Shown: positions 44,109-52,923 of the stretch, piece by piece
How positions within the stretch are numbered: the first letter of the stretch is position 1
How the letters are laid out: the number at the start of each line of letters is the position of its first letter
From: CAIYQJ01 sp963717255
Lineage (GTDB): Bacteria > Chloroflexota > Limnocylindria > Limnocylindrales > CSP1-4
Assembly (NCBI GenBank): GCA_963717255.1
Contig: CAVQVT010000005.1
Coordinates: 62,001-126,000, forward strand
Direction of reading: 5' to 3'
DNA: 64,000 nucleotides
Notes under the pieces: generated by a model
What the model saw: the letters and a program-made list of their open reading frames with translations, nothing else
Told to the model about the DNA's origin: nothing
Databases searched by the model: none
Program-made: the position numbers and the translations under genes

Positions 44109-45380
44109 GTGCGCAAGCCCGATCCCACCCGACGGATCGCCGTCACCGGCCTCGGCGTCATCAGCCCGGTCGGCCAGGACGTCGAGACCGCCTGGGACAA
44201 TCTCGTCAACGGCCGGTCGGGCCTTCGGCGGATCACCCGCTTCGACGCCTCCGGCCTCGACTGCCAGGCCGCCGGCGAGGTCGACTTCGACGCCACCCCG
44301 TGGATGGACTTCAAGGCCGTGCGCCGGACGGCGCGCAACGTCGTCATGGGCGTGGCCACGGCCAAGCAGGCGCTCGCCGACAGCGGCCTCGAGGTGACGG
44401 ACGCGAACCGCGACGAGATCGGGGTCATCTTCGGGTCCGGCGTCGGCGGGCCGGAGCTGCTCATCGACAACATGGAGATCCGCGACACGAAGGGCCCGCG
44501 CTCCGTGAGCCCGTTCTTCATCGCGAACATGCTCCCGGACACCGCATCCGGCCAGATCGCGATCGAGACCGGGATCCGCGGCCACAACATGTGCATCGTC
44601 ACCGCCTGCTCGACCGGCACGAGCTGCATCGGCGAGGCGACCGAGGCGATCAAGCGCGGCGACGTCGTCGCGGCGATCGCCGGGTCGATCGAGACGCCGA
44701 TCCGCGACATGGCCTACATCGGGTTCTCGAACATGCGCGGGATGGGGACGCCGCTCCCGGGCGAGGGCCTCGACACGATCAGCCGCCCGTACGACGCGAC
44801 GCGCGACGGGTTCGTGCTCGGGGAGGGCGGCGGCTCGCTGATCCTCGAGGACATGGAGCACGCGCAGGCGCGCGGCGCCCGCATCTACGCGGAGGTCGTG
44901 GGGTACGGCTCCGCGGCCGACGCGTGGGACCTCATCCAGCCGATCGAGCGGGGCGACGGGGTCCGACGGGCGATGCGGACGGCGCTGGATCGCTATGGCG
45001 TGCCGGCCGACGAGGTGGACATGATCAACCCGCACGGGACCTCGACGCCGGTCGGAGACCTCCGCGAGGCGCAGGCGATCGCGGACGTCTTCGGTGCGCA
45101 CACGCCGGACATCCTCATCAGCGCGACCAAGTCGATGACCGGCCACATGATGGGCGGGTGCGGCTCGTTCGAGGGCATCGCGTCGGTCCTCTCCGTCTAC
45201 CACCAGCTCGTCCCGGCGACGACGAACACGCGCGAGATCGACCCGGAGATCGCGGAGCTGGGCCTCAACGTCCTCATCGGGACGTCCCGGCAGACGCAGG
45301 TCCGCTACGCGCTGAGCTGCAACGTGGGCCTCGGGGGCCACAACGCGGCGGTGATCTTCAAGCGGTACGAGGGCGCATGA
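44109..45380 (+). CDS. fabF: Beta-ketoacyl-ACP synthase II
   Basis: The 423-residue thiolase-fold condensing enzyme starts at GTG 44109 with AGGAGA 9 nt upstream. The catalytic Cys is in CIVTACSTGTSCIGEA; the two His are in INPHGTSTPVGDLREA and KSMTGHMMGGCGSFEG; GVIFGSGVGGPELLI and NVGLGGHNAAVIFKRYE complete the pattern. It elongates fatty acids with malonyl-ACP. The frame is continuous with fabD upstream, so a fusion product is formally possible. Its stop overlaps the start of the lipase gene by 4 bp. Confidence 0.94.
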   Translation: MRKPDPTRRIAVTGLGVISPVGQDVETAWDNLVNGRSGLRRITRFDASGLDCQAAGEVDFDATPWMDFKAVRRTARNVVMGVATAKQALADSGLEVTDANRDEIGVIFGSGVGGPELLIDNMEIRDTKGPRSVSPFFIANMLPDTASGQIAIETGIRGHNMCIVTACSTGTSCIGEATEAIKRGDVVAAIAGSIETPIRDMAYIGFSNMRGMGTPLPGEGLDTISRPYDATRDGFVLGEGGGSLILEDMEHAQARGARIYAEVVGYGSAADAWDLIQPIERGDGVRRAMRTALDRYGVPADEVDMINPHGTSTPVGDLREAQAIADVFGAHTPDILISATKSMTGHMMGGCGSFEGIASVLSVYHQLVPATTNTREIDPEIAELGLNVLIGTSRQTQVRYALSCNVGLGGHNAAVIFKRYEGA

Positions 45381-46083
45381 GAGCCAGGTCGATGACCGGG
45401 GTGCGCGTCCGCGTCCGGGCGGTCACCGCAGCCCTCGCGCTCGCGGCGGTCGCGGGATCGTGCCGGCTGCGCCGGTCGCGCCGGTCCGAAGCGGCCGCCC
45501 CGCTCCCGGTCGTGCTCGTCCACGGGTTCAACGGGTCGCCGGCCGGCTTCATCACGATGGCCGCGAGGCTCCGCGAGCGGAAGCACACGGTCGTCATCGC
45601 GAAGCTCCCCGGCAACGACAACGTCGTGAACGCGAAGGTGATCCGGGATATCGTGGCCGCCCGCGGCTGGACGAAGGTCGCGATCGTGGGCCACAGCATG
45701 GGCGGCCTCTCCGGCCGCGAGTACATCCGCTTCGACGGCGGTCGGAAGGTGGCGACCGTGTACGTCTCGCTCGGGACGCCGCAGAAGGGCCTGCCGATCG
45801 CGTGCTTCCTCCGGCCAGAGGAGGGCGGCCAGATGTGCCCCAATTCGCGTTCCTGACGAAGCTGAACGCCGGCGACGAGACGCCCGGGACGACGAAGTGG
45901 ACGAGCGTCTACAGCACGACGGACGGGCTGGTCCCCACGTCCGCCTCCCGCCTGGTGGACGGGGCGTGCGACGTGAGGGTCAGCGGCCCGGACCACTCGC
46001 GGCTGCTCACGGATCCTGCGGTCTTCCGGATCGTCCTCGGGGCGATCGACGGGAAGCCCTGCCCGGGGGCCTTCGTGAGGTAG
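45377..46083 (+). CDS. Secreted alpha/beta-hydrolase (lipase-like), one frame break
   Basis: About 235 residues. An N-terminal basic-hydrophobic segment (TGVRVRVRAVTAALALAAVA) ends near GSC, a poor lipobox or a signal-peptidase site. The hydrolase core shows VVLVHGFNGSPAGFITMAAR (oxyanion hole), VAIVGHSMGGLSGREYI (nucleophile Ser), then after a frame change near 45845 YSTTDGLVPTSASRL (Asp) and SGPDHSRLLTDPAVF (His), so the triad is complete across the break. This matches class I.4/LipA-type bacterial lipases. Its ATG overlaps the fabF stop by 4 bp, which links a secreted lipid hydrolase to fatty-acid synthesis genes. Confidence 0.8.
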
Positions 46084-46213
46084 GTGCGGCGGGGCGCCCC
46101 GCCGGCCCCGGGCCCGGCGGCGCCGACCCTGGTCCGACGCCGGCGTCGCGGATGCCGCCGCGCTGGTAGGATGACCGCCGTCCGGGCGGTGCCCGCGGAT
46201 CGATCGAGGAGTC

Positions 46214-47474
46214 GTGGTGCCGCCCAGCCAGGATCCCGCGCGCCGCGCCGTCGTCACCGGCCTCGGCGCCGTCATGCCCATCGGGAACGACTTTCCCACG
46301 TACTGGCGGAACCTCGTGGACGGCGTCGTGGGGACCGGCACGGTCCGGAGCTTCGACGCCGCCGACTTCGAGGTGCGCATCGCCGCGGAGGTCATCGACT
46401 TCGACCCCACGATCGCGATGGACCGCAAGATGGCACGCCGGATGAGCCGCTTCATCCACTTCGCGATGGCGGCCGGCAAGGAGGCGGTCGCGCACTCCGG
46501 GATGGACTTCGCAGCGATGTCGACCTGACCAGCGCGACCGGGTCGCGGTGGTGGTCAACAACGGCGGGGGCGGCCTGGAGCAGGTCATCGACGGCACCGC
46601 ACGTCGGCGGCGAAGGGACCCCGCTTGGTCAGCCCGTTCGCGATCCCGGCGCTGTCGGGGTCGATGGCAGCGTGCCAGCTCTCGATGGAGTACGGCCTCA
46701 CCGGGCCGGTCATGACGCAGACCGCGGCGTGCGCCAGCTCGATCATCGCGTTCCAGGACGGGCTGCGGCTGATCCGGCGCGGCGATGTGGACATCGTGCT
46801 CGCGGGCGGCTCAGAGGCGCCGGTGCTGCCGATGGCGTTCGCGGCGCTCGGCAACATGGGCGCGCTGTCGCGGCGCAACGACGACGCCGCGCATGCTTCG
46901 CGCCCGTTCGACCGGGACCGGGACGGGTTCGTGTTCGGCGAGGGCGGAGGCGTCGTCGTCGTGGAGTCGCTGGAGCACGCGCTCACGCGCGGCGCACGCC
47001 GATCGCGGAGATCCTCGGAGGGGCGCTCACCGCCGATGCGTTCCACATCAGCGCCCCGGAGCCCTCCGGCCGCGGCGCGACCCGCGCGATGACGTGGCGC
47101 TGCGCAACGCGGGCGTCGCGCCGGACGAGGTGGACTACATCGTGGCGCACGGGACGTCGACGTCGCTCAACGACGTGACCGAGACGCGCGCGATCAAGCC
47201 GGCGTTCGGGCGACCGCGCGGTCGCGATCTCCTCGCCCAAGTCGATGGTGGGCCATCTGCTGGGTGCGCAGGCATCATGAGCGTGCTCGCCGCGATCGGC
47301 GCCATCCGCGACCAGGTCGTGCCGCCCACCCAGAACCTCGGACGCCCGACCCCGAGTGCGACCTGGACTACATGCCGCTCGTGGCGCGCCAGCGTAGGTG
47401 GACACGGCGATGGTCAACGGCTTCGGGTTCGGCGGGCAGAACGCAGTGGCGGTCTTCCGGCGCTACCTGGGTAG
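46214..47474 (+). pseudogene. Second beta-ketoacyl-ACP synthase II, frame-disrupted
   Basis: Fragments in all three frames form one FabF paralogue: RRAVVTGLGAVMPIGNDFPT at 46245, SPFAIPALSGSMAACQLSME, the active-site Cys in TQTAACASSIIAFQDGL, GGSEAPVLPMAFAALGNMGA, FDRDRDGFVFGEGGGVVVVE, VDYIVAHGTSTSLNDVTETR (His), a KSMVGHLLGA-like stretch near 47240 (His), and MVNGFGFGGQNAVAVFRRYL at the end. Frames change near 46525, 46600, 46985, 47085, 47215, 47270 and 47395. All three catalytic residues survive, so errors are as likely as decay. It is less than 60 percent like the fabF at 44109 by eye, so it is a paralogue rather than a recent duplicate. Confidence 0.75.
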
Positions 47475-47544
47475 GGCGACGGGCGGACCGCCGCGACGGT
47501 CGCGCGACGCGGCGGCGCCGCAGGGCGCCCGGTCGCGGCCCGCG

Positions 47545-48538
47545 TCAGCCCCACGTCTGCCAGAGATCGTCGACGGCAGCCTCGTGCTGGTCAGGCAGCA
47601 GGACCCGGAGCACGAGATCAGCTCCAGGCCGCGCTCGGCCCACCATCGTCCCCACTCGCCAGAGACCCTCCGCGTCCGGCGGTTCCAGCACCCCCGGCGG
47701 GAGCGCCCCCGCCCGCGTCCGCGGCCGCGCCGAGGACGGCGCACCGGGCGACCGGCCAGGGGCACCGTCGAGGCGAAGGCTGGCCGAACGTGCGCGGATC
47801 GTCCCCGAACGGCCAGCCCGTGGCCCCCACGTCCGGGCTCGAGAACGGCGCCACTCCCACCGTGCACGAAGAGGCGGTCTTCGCGGCAGGTACTCCGTCC
47901 ACGCGGGGTCTGCCCACCCGTCGGCCCCCGCGACGTCTCGGGGTCGAGCAGCGCGTCGCCCAGGGCGGTGAGTCGATCGATCCGCGCATCCGGCACCGAG
48001 TAGCCCGGGTCCAGCGATCCGGCGGTGAGGGTCCAGACCGTGGCCCGGCCGCTGGTCGCCGTCGGGGCGATGAACGCGTAGGAGATCGCGCCGTGGCCCT
48101 CGGCGGCTCCTTCCCGGGCTCGGGCACCGCTGGCGACCTGCAGGTCGCGCGCCAGGAGGTCCGCGTCCTCGGCGACGCGCGCCTCCACCCGCGCGAGCCC
48201 CGCCGGCGAGAGGCGACGTTCCATGAGCGGCCCCGTCTTCGACGTCCAGGCGGATGAATGCTGCCGTCGGCGAGGTACTCGACGCGCCGCGGGTCGATGC
48301 AGACGTCGGCGCAGACGTCGAGGCGGACGAGCAGGTCGGCCCTCGGGGGCGACGGGGTCGGCGATGCTGTCGGCGTCTGGTTGGGGAAGCAGTGGACCGG
48401 GGCGACGGTCGCGATCGGGGTCGGCGTGGCGACGGGCGTGGGCGACTCCGCGGGCGGGTTCCCGGCGGGCGACGCGCACGCCGCGACCGCACCCGCGAGG
48501 ACGAGCACGAGGATCCCGGGGCCGCGGCGGAGCGTCAT
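47545..48538 (-). pseudogene. Putative lipoprotein, frame-disrupted
   Basis: From ATG 48538 the frame reads MTLRRGPGILVLVLAGAVAA followed by CASP, a good lipobox (VAAC), then a Thr/Pro-rich spacer (ESPTPVATPTPIATVAP) typical of surface lipoproteins, then DLLVRLDVCADVCIDPRRVE with a CxxxC. After frame changes near 48255 and 47940 the domain continues AFIAPTATSGRATVWTLTAG and LDPGYSVPDARIDRLTALGD, with at least one more change before GADLVLRVLLPDQHEAAVDD at the C-terminus. No family is recognised. The breaks lie in the densest error region of the window. Confidence 0.6.
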
Positions 48539-48659
48539 GGGTGCTCCCTTCGACGCCGAGCAGCGCACTGGTCCGGCGCGCGACCGAGGCTACCGACCGG
48601 ACCGCCATCCGCCCAGTGCCGGATCGCCCGGCGAAGGCGGGCCGTGGCCCGCCCGCGGA

Positions 48660-49202
48660 TCAGCCCCGCAGCCGCCGGCCTTCGAATGCCTCGAGCCCAC
48701 CCACGATCTCGTCGCGCAGGGGCTCGACGTGGCCGGCGTCGTAGTCGTAGCCCACCTGGACGGTCGCGGCGGTCGCGACGAGCCGGGCGCGCCCGTACGG
48801 GCTCTCCTCGGCGGTCATCCGGAACTCCATCGTGAACGAGCTGCGGCCGATCGACGCGGTCCGGGCCTCCACCATCAGGATCTCGCCGAAGAAGGCGGGT
48901 GCCCGGAAGCCGAGCCGTGCCTCCGCAAGGATGAACGCCTGCTCGCGCTCGGTCGCCCCGATCCCGATCCGGCCGCCGGTCACCGCGCGGTAGTAGCCGG
49001 CCCGCGCGAGCTCGACGTAGGTGAGGAAGACCGCGTTGTTCACGTGGCCCATGGCGTCCGTGTCGCCGAAGCGAACCTCGATGGGCCGGCGGTACGGGAA
49101 CACTCCGGGCAGGTCCCGCGCGTCGGGCGGGACCTCGATCCGGCCGATGCCCAGGACCTCGCCGTGGAGGAGGACGGGGCCGACACGGTCGTCGTAGACC
49201 AT
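48660..49202 (-). CDS. Acyl-CoA thioesterase (4HBT hotdog fold)
   Basis: The 180-residue protein has the 4-hydroxybenzoyl-CoA thioesterase motif IEVRFGDTDAMGHVNNAVFL, where Asp is the catalytic residue, then TYVELARAGYYRAV, FILAEARLGFRAPAFFGE and SSFTMEFRMTAEE, typical of YbgC/FadM-like enzymes. The first 35 residues precede the core and may be an extra strand. These hydrolyse acyl-CoA in the cytosol; chain-length preference is unknown. The ATG at 49202 has TACACT exactly six bases upstream. The gene is intact although both neighbours are frame-disrupted. Confidence 0.9.
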   Translation of the reverse strand: MVYDDRVGPVLLHGEVLGIGRIEVPPDARDLPGVFPYRRPIEVRFGDTDAMGHVNNAVFLTYVELARAGYYRAVTGGRIGIGATEREQAFILAEARLGFRAPAFFGEILMVEARTASIGRSSFTMEFRMTAEESPYGRARLVATAATVQVGYDYDAGHVEPLRDEIVGGLEAFEGRRLRG

Positions 49203-49208
49203 GGCGCG

Positions 49209-49214
49209 AGTGTA
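49209..49214 (-). promoter_or_regulatory. Candidate leaderless -10 box (TACACT)
   Basis: Minus-strand TACACT is followed by six bases and the ATG at 49202. The same hexamer and spacing occur before the gene starting at 10236. Confidence 0.5.
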
Positions 49215-49318
49215 GGGTGCACCGCGCAGGAGCGCCGTGCAGAGACGGGGCGGGCCGCCCCGGTCAGGGCCGCCCGGGTTTCGATGGTGGCCGGCCGGGC
49301 CGACCCCTGCGCCCGACC

Positions 49319-52052
49319 CTACCGGACGACGAAGACCGCGGCGGTGCGCGGGACGCCCCCGCCCATCCCTCCGCCCATCGAGTCCCCGGCGGCCGCCATC
49401 GCGCTCGCGCAGACGAGCTCGTACTCCCCCGCCGGGAGCGCGAATCGGACCTTCTGTGTCGCGCCGCCGCGCGGGTTCACCTCGACGTTCGCGACGCCCG
49501 GCACCGAGCACGACACGAGGTCCGGCCCGTCGTTGCGGAACTGACGAGGATCGTCTGCCCGCGCGCACCGCGAGCGGGCGCCATCCCGAGGAGCCCGGTC
49601 GCAGTGAGGTCGACGCGGCGCGCGGTGGCGTCGAGGTAGCGGTCGGCCGCGAGGACCCCGACGACGATCGCGGCACCGGCGAGCGCGACAAGGAGGAGGA
49701 TGACGCGTCGCGGATCCGCCCGGCCGCCGGTCCGCGGGGCCGCCGAGCCGCCGGGCCGCGGGTCGAACGAGCGCAGGCGGAGCGAGTTCGTCACGACGCT
49801 CACGGACGAGAGCGCCATCGCGCCCGCGGCGACGACCGGCGTGATGGTGATCCCGGGGTAGAGGACGCCCATCGCGACCGGGATGAGCACGACGTTGTAG
49901 CCGAACGCCCAGAACAGGTTCTGCCGGATGACCGACACGTCCGGCGCGAGAGCGCGATGGCCGACGCACGCCGCGCGGTCGCCGCCGACGAGCGTCACGT
50001 CGCTCGCCTCGATCGCGACGTCCGTGCCCGTGCCGATCGCGATGCCGAGGTCCGCCTGCGCGAGCGCCGGGGCGTCGTTGATGCCGTCGCCGACCATCGC
50101 GACGACCTGCCCGCGGCCTGGAGCTCGGCGACCCCTCGGCCTTGTCGCCCGGGCAGCACCTCGGCGAGGACCCGCTCGATCCCGACCTGCTGCGCGACCG
50201 CCTCGGCGGTCGCGCGGTTGTCGCCGGTCACCATCCAGACCTCGATCCCCGCGGCGCAGCTCGCGGACGGCCTCCGCGGCCTCCGCCTTCACCGGGTCGG
50301 CGATGACGAGGAGCGCGGCGAGAGCCGCCGTCTACCGCGACGTACGTCGGCGTCGCGCCGTTCGCCGCGGCCTCGCGGCCCGCGCGGAGCGGCTCCGATC
50401 GACGCCGGCCTCCGCGAGGAACGCCGCGTCCCGACGAGCACGTCGCGGCCGTCGACGGTCGCGCGCACCCCGCGCCCGGGACCGCCTCGAACGCCGTCGC
50501 GGGCCGAGCCGCCACGCCGAGCGCCCGCGCCCGCTCCACGATCGCCGCGGCGAGCGGGTGCTCGCTCCCGTGCTCCACCGCGGCCGCGAGCTCGAGCACG
50601 TCGCGCGCGTCGACGACACCGGCCGCGACGACGTCCGCAGCGCCGGCTTGCCGCGCGTGAGGGTGCCGGTCTTGTCGAAGATGACCGTGTCACGCGGTGC
50701 GGCCGCTCGAGCGCCTCGCCGCCGCGGATGAGGATGCCCGCCTCGGCGCCCGCCCGGTCCCCACCATGATCGCCGTCGGCGTGGCGAGGCCCATCGCGCA
50801 CGGGCAGGCGATGATCAGCACGGTGAGAGGCGGCGAGCGCGAGCGTGAGCTCGGCTCGGGCCCGAGGAGCCACCAGAGGGCGAACGTGAGGGCGCCGATG
50901 GCCGATGACGATCGGGACGAAGATGCCGCTGATCCGGTCGGCCAGCCGCTGGATCGGGGCCTTGGTCCCCTGCGCCCGCCGGACCATGCTCGACGATCTG
51001 CGCGAGCGCGGTGTCGCGGCCGACCCGCGTGGCCCGGAAGACGAAGGTGCCGGTCGTGTTGATCGTCGCGCCGATGACCTCGTCGCCCGGGTCCTTCTCG
51101 ACCGGCATCGACTCGCCGGTGAGCATCGACTCGTCGACCGCGGAGCGCCCTCGGTGACGACGCCGTCCACGGGGATCTTCTCGCCGGGCCGGACGCGGAC
51201 GAGATCGCCGGGCTGGACCTCCGCGATCGGGACGTCCATCTCGACGCCGCCGCGGAGCACGCGCGCGGACTTCGCCTGGAGGCCCATGAGCGCCTTGACC
51301 GCGCCGGCCGTCCGGCCCTTCGCGCGGGCCTCGAGCCAGCGGCCCGGCAGGATGAGGCCGATGATCGCGGCCGAGCTGTCGAAGTAGGTCTCGGGCCGAT
51401 GCCGGCGTCATGGACGACCTCCGGCCACATCGTCACGACGACGCTGTAGCCCCAGGCCGCGCTCGTCCCGACGACGACGAGCGTGTCCATGTTCGTGCCG
51501 AAGCCGTGGCGGGCGGTGCGCCAGGCCGAGGTGTAGAAGCGCTCCCGGCCCAGAACTGGACGAACGTCGCCGGCCAGAGGACGACCTTGTTCAGCTCCTC
51601 CATCGCCCACGGCAGCTGCGGCCAGAGCATGAGGACCATGATCCCGACGGCGACTGCGATCGAGACCGCCGCCTGCACCCCGAGCTCGTGCGTCTCGCGG
51701 GCGCGGGCGCGCTCGGCCTCGTCCTCCTCGTCGGCGAGCTCGAGCCGGCGCCGGCCGAGCCCGCCTGCGCGGCGGCGAGCGCGGCGGCGCGGACCTCGTA
51801 GCCGGCGGCCTCGATGGCGCCGACCATCTCGTCGGGCCCGACCGCCGCCGGGTCGTAGCGGACGGTCGCCACCTCGGTCGCGAGGTTGACGCTCGCCTCG
51901 GCGACGCCGTCGGTCTTCCCGAGGAACCGCTCGATCCGGTTCACGCACGAGGCGCAGCTCATCCCCTCGACGGGAAGCCAGAGCTCGACGAACCGGATGG
52001 GCTCCGGTGCGACGGGGGCCGCGCCGGGGGCGGGCGGGGACGCGTTCGACAT
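49319..52052 (-). pseudogene. copA: Copper-translocating P-type ATPase with cupredoxin-like tail, frame-disrupted
   Basis: Reading from ATG 52052: an N-terminal HMA domain with the Cu-binding GMSCASCVNRIERFLGK, helices (AAVSIAVAVGIMVLMLWP; NMDTLVVVGTSAAWGYSVVV), actuator motif SMLTGESMPVE, the P1B metal motif IACPCAMGLATPTAI, DKTGTLTRGKP near 50680, HP motif EHGSEHPLAAAIVE, and MVGDGINDAPALAQADLGIA. After the last helices an extra segment adds a helix (VILLLVALAGAAIVVGVLAA) and a beta-rich tail ending AGEYELVCASAMAAAGDSMG, resembling a cupredoxin Cys/Met site. At least ten frame changes lie between 51750 and 49540. Cu+ export is expected. CPC and CxxC are intact. Confidence 0.85.
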
Positions 52053-52067
52053 ACTCCCATGGAGTAT
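52051..52067 (-). promoter_or_regulatory. Palindromic operator over the copA start
   Basis: ATACTCC-CAT-GGAGTAT is a 7-bp inverted repeat that abuts the copA start codon and contains its GGGAG ribosome-binding site and a TATACT -10-like hexamer. The ATAC/GTAT ends with C/G cores resemble CsoR-type copper operators. An AT-rich palindrome is exceptional in this GC-rich window. Confidence 0.5.
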
Positions 52068-52069
52068 AG

Positions 52070-52090
52070 CGTCCCGCGTCCAGCGGGACG
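52070..52090 (-). promoter_or_regulatory. Second inverted repeat upstream of copA
   Basis: CGTCCCGC (52070-52077) and GCGGGACG (52083-52090) flank a 5-nt spacer directly upstream of the AT-rich palindrome. It may be part of the same operator region or a terminator for the gene upstream. Confidence 0.35.
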
Positions 52091-52169
52091 GTGCCACGAC
52101 CCGTGAGGCGCCCGGGACGTGATGGGCGGGGCCTGCCCATGACGGGCTGGGCGGGGCGGCTTCCGGCGG

Positions 52170-52916
52170 TCAGGCTCCGCCTGCGTCCGCGGCGCGGTCC
52201 CCGCCACGGGCGAGGATGAAGACGCTGACGACGGCGACCCACGCAGGCAGGACGAGGATGATCCAGTCCCAGAAGCTCACGACCACCAGGAGGACGAGGC
52301 CGAGCCCGTAGCCCGTCCAGGAGACCCAGCGCGGGAACGTCCGGCTGCGGAGCGCGATCGTCGCCATCGAGATGAGGAAGACGGCGGCGGCTCGGGTGGC
52401 GAACGCGAACAGGAGCGCGTACGCGAGCGCCTGCGCGGACCGGACATCCGCCGCGGTCGGCGGCTCGTGGCCGAGGTAGTAGGCGCCGACGACGAGCGAG
52501 CCGCTCACCGCGCACGCCGCGAAGAGCAGCGAGACGAAGAGCAGGCCGCTGCCGAAGAAGACCGTCGCGAAGAAGCGATCCTCCCGTTCCCCGATCCGGT
52601 CGCGGACCACCGCGATGAACCAGAGGAACATCACGCCGGCGAACGGGGCGAGGTAGAGGGCGCCGACGACCAGCGTCAGCTCCTCGCCGGCGGCGAAGGC
52701 CGCGCGGATCTGCTCGTCGGAGGCACCGAGCAGGACCGACGAGCGCAGGAGCGCCATCGCCGCCGCGAACAGGCCGGCGAAGAGGAGGCCGGCGACGGCC
52801 GCGGCGCGCGGCGCCCGCAGCTGGCGTCCCGCCTCGACGACGGCCATCGCGACCTCGGCCTCGCGTGGAGCGGCGGCGGGGCCGCCGATGGACGGGGGCA
52901 CGGTCGGTGCGCTCAC
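52170..52916 (-). CDS. Multi-pass membrane protein
   Basis: The 248-residue protein starts at GTG 52916, 7 bp after the LuxR-type gene stop, and is surely cotranscribed with it. After a 40-residue soluble start come six or seven helices, including AAAVAGLLFAGLFAAAMALL, LVVGALYLAPFAGVMFLWFI, FFATVFFGSGLLFVSLLFAA and GYGLGLVLLVVVSFWDWIIL. A DRIGEREDRFFATV loop is the most conserved-looking soluble part. No family is confidently recognised. The context suggests it is a target or partner of the regulator. Confidence 0.75.
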   Translation of the reverse strand: MSAPTVPPSIGGPAAAPREAEVAMAVVEAGRQLRAPRAAAVAGLLFAGLFAAAMALLRSSVLLGASDEQIRAAFAAGEELTLVVGALYLAPFAGVMFLWFIAVVRDRIGEREDRFFATVFFGSGLLFVSLLFAACAVSGSLVVGAYYLGHEPPTAADVRSAQALAYALLFAFATRAAAVFLISMATIALRSRTFPRWVSWTGYGLGLVLLVVVSFWDWIILVLPAWVAVVSVFILARGGDRAADAGGA

Positions 52917-52923
52917 GGCCGCC

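Noticed and set aside
43115..45380. True FabD-FabF fusion enzyme
   Set aside because: FabF has its own ribosome-binding site and GTG, the junction is not domain-linker-like, and a TGA lies one base out of frame. A lost stop is simpler.
45377..52052. Degraded genomic island or dead prophage
   Set aside because: No transposase, integrase, tRNA or direct repeats flank it, composition looks the same as elsewhere, and broken genes keep conserved protein sequence on both sides of each break.
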